From: Omphiscola glabra
Lineage: Eukaryota > Mollusca > Gastropoda > Lymnaeidae
Assembly (NCBI GenBank): GCA_964017045.1
Contig: OZ024798.1
Location: 13,771,630 to 13,835,629 of the forward strand
Direction: 5' to 3'
Length of the DNA: 64,000 nt
In this document: positions 55,135-64,000 of the stretch, one piece after another
How the letters are laid out: each line of letters opens with the position of its first letter
How positions within the stretch are numbered: the stretch's first letter is position 1
Notes under the pieces: model-generated
Told to the model about the DNA's origin: nothing
The model's database searches: none
Seen by the model: the letters and a program-made list of their open reading frames with translations, nothing else
Program-made: the position numbers and the translations under genes

Positions 55135-58100
55135 ATGTTCATCGTAAATTTTGAAATGAACTTTTTAAAAAGCATCAATATTTTCTTGATCATTTCATAT
55201 TGGAATACTTTGGCAGCACTAACATCTCAAGAGGATCAAGGCATTTTCTTTAAGTTTATTAACGAACACAAACTTTTATTGAAACCGCCATTTTCTAGTT
55301 TGACATCGATGACCATTTCAAGTGACAGGAACGGATGTGTTTCTTACTGTTTGACTTACTCGTCTTGTAAAAGTGCAAACTTTAGAATCTCCACTGGGGC
55401 GTGTTCAATGTTTGGAGTAAATAGTTGGGAAAATGAGTTCACCATTGTTTCAGACAGTGATAACATTTTCTTACAAAAAGTGGCAGAACCTTTAGTAACT
55501 CATGGACAGTGGACATTGGTTTTTAGGTTAGTAAAGATACATTTCACAAACAGTGGATATTGATATTCAGGGTAGTATAGATAAATGTCAGGAACAGTGG
55601 ATATTGGCAAAATGTTGTTAGTACAGCTATATTTCATGGACAGTGAATAATTAGCATTCAGTTATGAATGGAAACATTTTATATACAGTGGATATTGTTA
55701 TTCAAGTTAGAGTAGATACATTTCAGTCATAGTAGTTAGTTACAGCTGATCTCATTTGCTTTTTCTCTTTTTGGTATTGCTGAAGACATCTATACACTTA
55801 TATCTGTGAAACACCAACCCGATTATAAAGAACGAAAGTTAGCTGATAAACAATTTTTGAAAGGAAAATTTATCTAGACATGCATTTCTTTAAATTTTAA
55901 CCTACAATCCCGTTTGGGAATTAATATAATGCGTCAAATTTTATTATAAATATAAGCCTAAAATGTGTTAAAATAGTTTTCAAATAAATAAAAATGACAC
56001 TAAAAATACATTGTAATTTAACAGTTTCCCTTTGGATTTCATTTGTGTTTTGCTTGCATGTTCTGTCTATGTTTCATTCACGCATCCAAAGAGGAAAAGA
56101 TGTAAAAGATGACTCAAAAGTCATGACTTTACTACATTTCATTTCGTTTTATTTTTTTCAAAAAAAATTACATTTGATGAATTTTCTTTGCAAATATTTG
56201 ACATTATAGAGGAGTTTCTATTATTTTTTTTTAATGACTGAATCATATCTCTCCACTTCAGTTAAGTAAAAATTAAATAAAAGAGAAACAATCTGACATA
56301 AGTCTTAGAGAGTATTGCCGTTAAATCATAACTGAACTCAGAAAATATTGACTAAATTCACGGCATCTTCTCTATTTACATTCTGCTGATACTATAGAGT
56401 TTATGTCACTGTTAAAGTCAAATTGTTGAATAGTTATTCTGATTTTCACAATGTTCCCAAACGGTCGGTAATACTTGTTAAAATGAATTCTTTTGACTAA
56501 CACTTTCCCTTTTATGTATTTCTGATAATGACAAACCCAGCTTTGGATCCCATTCACTTGATAATAGAAATTTCCATAGGACTGTATCAAAAAAATTAGA
56601 GATCATCAATAGCTCATGACGTAGTTTGTAGCAGAAATCGTTTTAATAAAAGCTATTAACACTTTTAAAGTAGTCCTTGTGAAAACCAACCAGTTAAGTC
56701 TCGGTTAATCACGTGCCTATAGGTTTTAAAAAAATAAATTCCAAAAGCAGTTAGTATTTAAGCAGAACTGAATATTATTGGTTGTGTTAACTTTTAATCA
56801 ATGTATACAAGAATTTATAAATGCATGTCTGTTGTCCATAATACATAATGTTAAAAGTAGAAAAAAAAATGGTTCATCTATTTCTGTATTCACATGCTAC
56901 ACCGTATTGCATTTGGTAAATAAAGTAGGTATCGTTTCACCTTTAACAACAGCTATACCCCAATGTTCTTGTCTATTTCTCTCAGGGGTCTAGCAAATAT
57001 TGGCAAATCTCTGTATGACGCCTACACCAATACATCACTGAGCCATGACCAGCCTCTAAGTCCCATGTACCCGATAGGATGTCTGCGACTGGACACGACT
57101 CTATCCTGTGACCACCACTTCCGTAGTAATATTCTTAACAGATGGTCAAACCTGACCATCTCTGAGGTAAGAGCAATACAAAACGAAAATGTAAAAACTC
57201 AATTAAAAATAACCGTTGTTGTCGATATATTTTATAACTAGCTAAGTCACGACCATCTTCAGAATTTAAGAACATTTGCTTTAATAGTAGTGTTTTTTTA
57301 AAATTTAAACATTCATTGGCAGTACATTCCAGTACAGTTGATATTTTTTCAGGAGTTTTCCTATCTCGGTCTAGGATTGATCATTTATAAAATTTCGTTT
57401 CACATCGTTCACACAACGTTCACACGTCAAGTAAATTAACAGTTCACGCTCTACACAATGTCCTCATGCCATGAGCGAAGCAAAAATTGTCTTATCGTTG
57501 TTTGATATAATATGAGAACACTCCCTCAAAAGATAAACAAATATTCGCAGTAGCAATGCTAACTTGTCTGAATGTCGCTGAGATCCATTCACAGAGAAGT
57601 CATTACAACTAATGCCTAGCTGCGTGAGTAAACATTTACGAACAATAAAAAAATCTAAACGAACATTGTGAAGAATTTAGATGAGTTTTGCTATAACAAG
57701 TCTAAACTGGCTACATTATTTGTAATCTATAAAATAAAAATGCAAAGAAGGGACATTTAGAAGAGCCGTAAGTCTGTGGAGCTCATTAGGCGTTTAAAAA
57801 ATACTAGAATTTCTGAATTTCTTATCTTCACGTGACTCACAGTGCACCATACAGGCGACACTGCACTGTGTTGCGACTCAGTTTTGAAAGCACATACTTA
57901 TTGCAGGCAAAGGACTTATGTGTTTGACAAAATTTGTCAACAGTTTCTAAGATCAATGTATAAACTAATTTTTCATTGCTTATGAGTAAATAAATTTATA
58001 TGTTTAAAAATAAACTCGGGCTCTTACACGATTAAAAAGATATAAATTTGAATATTTTCAAAAGAAAGAAACAAAAGTGAATTAATGTGTAAAAAATGGT

Positions 58101-58604
58101 TTCTGAACATGACCGTGCACATTACAAAATAAACAGTATGTTTTTAAATTTTTTTTATTTGTTAGTTGTTTGTATAAGATTTATCAATAAACAAACACGA
58201 TTTTTTTTTCAATATCCTAGGTCAAATTTGGAATCTATAAAGATGGCGTCATGGAAAAGTTTCTTCTATTCAATGGCTCCTCATCAACATTTATGAGCTG
58301 GTTCTCGTCTGCCATGCTCATAAACAGTTCTTGGACCGACCTCACGACGTCACCCATTGGATACTTCAGCATCATGGGCGATTACAGCCCTGGAGTTGAA
58401 CGTCGCTTCTATGTTGAGCACAGCCACAGTGGTTGTGACACGGACAGTGGTTGGTTCGGGTGCATTGACCAGGTCGGGGACACGTGTGCCTGGGCAATGA
58501 CAGTACCTACTTTTCCTCGATTTCTATATGATCAAGGAACCACCAGAGTCGCTAATGTCAATATGATGTCAGCGGATGTCATTGCTATTTTTATCAAATT
58601 TTGA
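55135..58604 (+). CDS. Secreted PAN/apple-like protein with WTLVFR domain
   Basis: Three exons, 55135-55526, 56986-57166 and 58221-58604, have matching phases (2, then 0), GT-AG sites, and one uninterrupted frame of 318 residues if the first ATG is used. A second ATG at 55156 gives a better signal peptide (MNFLKSINIFLIISYWNTLA). Residues about 65-110 carry the PAN/apple-like spacing (CVSYCLTYSSCKSANF...CSMF). The C-terminal domain starts at GQWTLVFRGLANIGKSLYDA and contains GCLRLD, WSNLTISEVKFGIYKDGVME, FLLFNGSSSTFMSWF, SSWTDL, and a Cys/Trp cluster GCDTDSGWFGCID...CAW. This second domain is, to my knowledge, common in secreted proteins of molluscs but has no function I can name. It is likely extracellular, possibly carbohydrate- or protein-binding. 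The gene is intact. Confidence 0.85.
55495..55740 (+). repeat. Tandem repeat seeded from an exon-intron boundary
   Basis: The end of exon 1 and start of intron 1 of the PAN-type gene ('catggacagtggacattggt', 'ttttaggttagtaaagatac') recur in degenerate form four or five times downstream: 'aacagtggatattgatattc' with 'agggtagtatagata', 'catggacagtgaataattag', 'acagtggatattgttattca' with 'agttagagtagataca'. The period is about 45-60 bp. Copies carry variant donor-like 'ag|ggtagt' sites. Confidence 0.65.
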
Positions 58605-59462
58605 AAATTTTAATTTACCTCATGCTAAGTCTACTCACACCATATTACAAAAACTTTGTTTCAAACCATTTTTAAAACGCTTTGTTTCCAGCAGCTGATA
58701 AGACAACTGATCAATTTGAGAGAGGGTGAGTGAGGGGAAAAAAGGAAAAGGAAGAGACAAAGAAAGATATCGAGTTTTCTTGCAGTCAAGATTTTGTTGT
58801 TGTTTAAAGATATAAGATTCAAAATGCAAGAAAAACTTTGCTAAATATATGAAATTTTTATTTTTAAATGAACACTTTCTTCACTTAAAACAAGAACACA
58901 AGGCTGATGAGAAAAATAATGTTTTGAGTTTGTCTTAATAGCCTTCCCTCGAAAGGCTAATTGACCTTTGTTACTATGATGCCGATAGTGGTGGCAAATT
59001 CCTTTTTTTTTTTGGTGTCCTTAAAGAAATGTTTTTGTATGCAGTGCAGGTTGCCCACGTCAAAGTATCGTCTTTGTACTTGACGTATAGTTTTAAAAAA
59101 AAAATTAATTAACTTAATTTTTTTTTTATTCTTTTCGTGTGAAAAAAAAACAATAGAAGTTACAGAAATAATTTCCTTCTTAAAAAAGACTTTTTATAAT
59201 TAACTAAGTCTAAAGGGAGTTGTATTTCATTTATTTTTTAAAAATAATATTTTATATAAAATATTCATGTACACCTGTCATGAAAGGGAAATAAAAGCTT
59301 GATATTAAAACTGTTTAGACAATCAACGGTTTGTTCCCGTTGATTTACAATGTTTAAAATATTAAATATGAAAAATGTATTAAAATTAAAGCATCACATA
59401 TATTTAATTTTGATTCAATTTTTATATTTTTAACGTCTTTATTTTACATTAGTTTGCTAAAA
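58605..59462. other. 3' flank of the PAN-type gene
   Basis: A candidate aataaa is at about 59290. AT-rich; no exon seen. Confidence 0.4.
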
Positions 59463-62400
59463 TCTATATATATAAAAATGAATGTATGTCTGTCTGTATG
59501 TCTGTATGTCTCATTTGCGCTCCGACACCATTCATGCGATTGCAACAAAACTTTGGTGAGTTGTTGGCCACCTACCTGGGCATTTAACTGCGTCATTAAA
59601 AAACTTTTCAAATATTTCGTTTTCGGCCGTTGGCCCTTCATACGTTTTTTTTCTAATACTAGCTTTGTAAAATATATTTCCGTCTGCGCTCCTACACCAT
59701 TCGTCTGAAATGTTGCAAGCACGCCCACAAAGGTCTGGAAATAGTTATAACCGTTTTAAAATATTCCGTGTTCGTTTTTTCTTATATGAGCTATATAAAT
59801 ATAGTTTCAAACCAAATGAGCTTCTACACCAATCATGCGATTGCGACAAAACATTGGGGAGTTGTATTCCATAAGCTCGCGCATTTTACTGGGTCATTAT
59901 AACACTTTTAAAATATTTCGTTTTGGCCGTTGGCCCCCAAATCGTTTCTTTTTTCTAATATGAGCTTTGTAAACAATAGATTTCGTCTGCGCTCCTACAC
60001 CATTTACTCGAATACGCTACATATTTGACGAGATGTAGCAAGCATGCCCACAAATGTTTCTAAATTATTTCAACCATTTTAAAATATTCCCTTTTGAGCC
60101 AGGGGCCCCATGTTCATTTTTTCTAATAGGAGCTATATAAATATAATCTCAAACCATACGCTCCTACACCATTCATGTGATTGCAACAAAACTTTTTTGA
60201 AAGGTTGTCCATAAAGTCGCGCATGTTAATGAGTAATTACAATACTTTCAAAATATTACGTTTTCAGCCGTTGGCCCCAAATTATTATTTTTTTCTTATA
60301 TGAGCTTTGTACAAAATAATTTCGGTATGCGCTCCTATACCATTTATCTGAATGCGATAAAACTTTAGTAAAATGTTTTTCCCACGTCCGCAAAGCTTTT
60401 CAAATTATTACAAGCCTTTTAAAATATTCTTTTTTGAGCCAGGGGCCCTATGTTCTATTTTTCCTATATGAGCTATACAAATACAATTTCAAACAGAGCT
60501 AATGTGTGGATGGATAGATTTTTAATCAAATACAAATAGCTACATTAAATTGTGTGTGTGACATAATAAGTAGGTTTCTGAAGTAATTACAACACTTTAA
60601 AAATAATCCGTTTTTGGCCGTTGGCCCCAAAATCGTTATTTTTCTTATATGAGCTTTGTAAAAAATAATATCCGTATGCGCTCCTATACCATTTATCTGA
60701 ATGCGATACAACTTCAGTAATATGTTTCTCTTTTTTTAATTTTGTGATATAATAAGTAGGTTTCTGAAGTAATACAACAATTCTACAATATTCCGTTTGT
60801 GGCCGGGGGCCTTAATTCGTTTTCCACCCTTCCATATAATAATCGTATGCATTCCTATACCATTAATCCGATTGCGATAAAAACTTTGGTGAATTGATAT
60901 GCGCGCTCCCGCAAATGTTTCTAAATTAGAACAACATTTTACAATATTTCGCATGGGCCGATGTCCTTAAATTCGTTTTGTTTTCTTTAACAAACTTTAT
61001 CAAAATAATTTCAAACAGAGCTATCAATTCAACCGCCCTTGAACAAATGCCAACAGACATCAATTTGTAGCAAGAGCAGAGAAAACACGTTTTTGCATGT
61101 TTAGTGTAGAGAGCATTTTTGTTGTTTTTATAAATAAGCTTGAATTTTGTGACGTATTTTAGAATCGTATATAGCTTTGTAAATGTGTTGTGATTTTGAA
61201 TAGCAATGATGTAGTAATACATCTATTATATAAGAATGATCTATGCTGACCGTAACTCCAAAGAACCGATACGATTTAAATACGTTCCCATTTTTTAAAA
61301 CAATCATAGTTATCTTCTATTATTTTAAGGAACTCGAATCAATGGTAATGCGAAAAATATATTGTATATTCGCTTTAATTTTAATAAAATTTTAAGTATT
61401 AATAATATAAATTACAAATAAATTTGGAGTAACAACTAAAGAACCATTTTAAACATTTTATATGTGGTTGAAATGTATGAAAATTAATAAAACAAATTAT
61501 GATCAAAGAATTACACTGTAAACACATTTATCGGGGAAACCAAAACATCTGTTGATTTTAGTGCATTTTTTAAGTACGTTCCAAATATTGCGTAATAAAA
61601 GTAAAACTAATTTGTTCTAAATAATAACGCAAATGACGTCAGAACTCAAATTGTCTATTTATTCAATGCAAAAATTTATCTGATTTAATAACCGTGCTTA
61701 ATAAAATTGATAATGTATTTCCCCCTTCCTAAAAGTAAAATTAATAAATATAATAGATTGCTTTTTAAATTGCTACAATTTAAAAAATGAAATACAATTT
61801 TTTATTTTTATTTTTAACGTTTAATAAATTTTTACTTTTATTCTTTCCTAAAATATACATTTATGAAATTTATAAATTAGTAAAAAAAAAACCAAAAAAA
61901 ACTTAACCTTTAAAAATACTTTTAATACGAAAATGCCGTTTAATGCAATCAGTGCAGCGAAGCTACATATCCAAATAGCATCCACTAATGCACTTATCAC
62001 TCATTTCAATAAGAACAAAGCATTTGAAATGCAAAACAATTTGTTTGCGTAAGTAAGTGTATTACAATCCCGTGGATGATTTTATTAATTTCTTTAAAAC
62101 TCTGTTTGGGGGAGGGGGAAGGTGTAATTCAATAGTTTAATTTGCACATGGCAGCACACTATACGTCTCAAAATGAATTTGACAAAAATGTGCCTTCTTA
62201 GGTACATATATATGGGGGTTAGGAAATAGAGTGTGTACAATTTTATATCTTTAAATCCAATGATATTACTGTTGTGAAAAATAGATGCTATATTCCCATT
62301 TTACGAATTAAGAAAATCAATGACGTTAACACAACTTAAGTACATTTACAAAAGTATATCCATGAATATCAAAACCCATTCATTTTACAAAGAATTACCA

Positions 62401-63058
62401 GTTTTGGACCGGGGCCCTATAGTAGTTTTTGTTTCTAATATGAGCTATTTAAATATAATTTCCGTATGAGTTCCTATACTATTCATCTGAATGCGATAAA
62501 CTTTCAGTGAGTTGTTGTGTGCAGGCCGCATTAGGTTTCTAAAGAAGTGCAAATATTTTACAATATTCCGCTTTGGGCAGGGGGGCTTAAATTCTTTTTT
62601 TTTCTTATATGAGCTATGTAAATATAACGTCAAACAGAGCTATTACATAAGTGGGTGGAATTACATTAAATATAAACTGTGACATTTCATTTGTATATGT
62701 GATTTAATAAATAGGTTTCTGATTTAGTACAAATATTTCACAATATTACTTTTGGGGCCGGGGGCCCTAAATTTGTTTATATGTAATAAATGAGCCATAT
62801 AAATATAATTTCAAACATAGCTATTGCATGGGGGGATCAATCGCTATACATTTTGGGACTAAATTTGGAAAATCCATGCTTCCCACACGGACAGCTGCGT
62901 GTGGTCTGCTGACACTTCTTAAAACCTTCTAATTAATTCGAATACGCATCAGACGGTTAAAAAAAGGTGTTTATTAGAAGAACTTACAAAAAAATTATTA
63001 AAACACAGACACTTTATTTCGATGAGTGGCATTGCAACGCATGCCGGGTACTCGCTAG
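59463..63058 (+). mobile_element. Helitron-like element with internal ~170-bp repeats
   Basis: It begins with TC after an A ('a|tctatatatataaaaatga') and ends with CTAG before a T ('cgggtactcgctag|t'), as Helitrons do when inserted between A and T. A hairpin near the 3' end is not clear. The interior is a degenerate tandem series: 'gctcctacaccattcatgcg' or a near variant starts at about 59518, 59694, 59820, 59992, 60162, 60333, 60683, 60850 and 62470. Each is followed by 'ttttggccgttggcccc' or 'ggccgggggcc' and 'tatgagctatataaatata'. Spacing is often 168-176 bp. No Rep/helicase frame, so non-autonomous. The superfamily call rests on the ends and is tentative. Confidence 0.6.
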
Positions 63059-63324
63059 TCTTTTATAAATATAGTAAAAAAAAGTTTTTTTCATCTATGA
63101 AACATGACATAATAGTTGTTTGGGAAACATAAAGATAATCATCTCGCTAGCGTAAATAAATCGCTTTCCCACCCTTTTACAAAGATTAAAAGAAGAGTGT
63201 CCGTTCCTGTCATGGTATCAAACCCTTTTTTTTTTGGGTGCCTCGTGATATATCAGCTTTATGTACGATCGAAGCAGGAAGGAGCTGTGAATAAGTCAAT
63301 ATATTATCAAAAAGTGTAGACTTT

Positions 63325-63560
63325 AATGGAAATAACCCCGTTGTAACAGTACATCTGAGGGCAAATTTTAATTGGAATACCTCGGTGTTACAGTACATCT
63401 GAGGGCAAATTTTAATTGGAATACCTCGGTGTAACAGTACATCTGACTGCAAATTTTAATTGGAATACCTCAGTGTAACAGTACATCTGAGGGCAAATTT
63501 TAATTGGAATACCTCGGTGTAACAGTACATCTGAGGGCAGATATTGATTGGATTACCCCG
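63325..63560. repeat. 44-bp minisatellite, about 5 copies
   Basis: The unit is 'acctcggtgtaacagtacat' plus 'ctgagggcaaattttaattggaat'. The outer copies are diverged. Confidence 0.9.
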
Positions 63561-63891
63561 GGATAAAAGTACATATTATAGGGGCGTCCATTTCCCGCGC
63601 CAAAAATAAAAATAAAATTAAAAAAAACTATAATTAATCTAAGCTACTTGTGCTAAATTTCTGCTATTTAAAAATGGACACATTTCAAATAGTAATAAAG
63701 AATAATAACACTAATGATGACGGAAATTTTGGAAGAAAAGTTAATGCTGGAGCTCATTTTTCAAGTTGTGTCTGAACAGACATAAACTAAACCTTAAATT
63801 GACGATCTTTAAGAATACGACATCTGATTCTACAAGCTGATACGACGCCAACGGGGTGCTCAACACCATTGTGTAAGTGAATCAATTATTT

Positions 63892-63893
<2 letters not shown>

Positions 63894-63923
<30 letters not shown>
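63894..63923. repeat. Poly-T run
   Basis: About 30 consecutive T. The sequence after 63561 otherwise shows no gene; a 'ggggcgtccatttcccgcgcc' phrase near 63580 may be one end of a DNA element. Confidence 0.85.
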
Positions 63924-63926
<3 letters not shown>

Positions 63927-64000
63927 TAGGACTTAACATGAAAGATGATATTCCTTCAAATACAAAAAAAAAAAAAATTATCAGATCCTCTGCCTTAAGT

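Noticed and set aside
1..64000. CRISPR arrays, operons, bacterial genes, tRNA or rRNA genes
   Set aside because: The tandem arrays have no unique spacers, genes are intron-bearing, and I found no tRNA-like or rRNA-like sequence by eye. A tRNA scan would be needed to exclude single tRNA genes.

Overview
The base composition and gene style point to an animal nuclear genome, most likely a gastropod mollusc. The sequence is AT-rich with short exons in long introns, GT-AG splice sites, many minisatellites and a dense load of DNA-transposon remnants. The gastropod call rests on the type of protein families (a secreted PAN-plus-WTLVFR protein; a protease/IAP-type gene) and on a SPIN-like hAT element. 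It is an inference, not a database match. Coding sequence is only a few percent of the window.

The main gene is on the minus strand at about 20.3-25.8 kb. It encodes a trypsin-like serine protease domain, then one complete BIR zinc domain, then a C-terminal RING-type domain. Every intron I could place in it is phase 1. A plus-strand relative of the protease part lies at 49.7-52.4 kb. It has no BIR or RING exons, an Ile at the position of the catalytic Ser, no His at the His position, an in-frame stop and a frameshift. Its splice sites and phases are still intact, so I call it a pseudoprotease or pseudogene.

A second family of unknown function occurs as two plus-strand copies at 4.1-5.8 kb and 43.2-44.5 kb, with the same exon phases and related C-termini. 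A relic of the last exon of the 49.7-52.4 kb gene sits at 14.05-14.21 kb. All four homologous landmarks are 38.2-39.1 kb apart, so the window seems to hold two copies of an ancestral block [unknown gene - protease gene]. In the left copy the protease gene was largely lost.

The third complete-looking gene, at 55.1-58.6 kb on the plus strand, has three exons and encodes a secreted protein of about 318 residues with a signal peptide, a PAN/apple-like region and a Cys/Trp-rich C-terminal domain.

Mobile DNA accounts for much of the rest. There are two copies of one LINE family (8.7-10.4 kb, with the reverse transcriptase region deleted, and a 3' tail at 29.5-29.8 kb) and a separate LINE endonuclease fragment at 12.6-12.8 kb. 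There is a SPIN-like hAT element at 36.3 kb, several hAT-type MITEs with 8-bp target duplications (17.0, 38.4 and 41.8 kb), other inverted-repeat elements (2.8, 6.9 and 37.9 kb), and a 3.6-kb Helitron-like element at 59.5-63.1 kb with internal ~170-bp repeats. About a dozen minisatellites have units from 14 to 49 bp. There is a tandem duplication of 1.3-2.1 kb at 34.4-37.9 kb.

My reading is that this is a rapidly changing locus built around a protease-BIR-RING gene and its decayed relative. Exon models come from splice consensus, phase and comparison between paralogues only.
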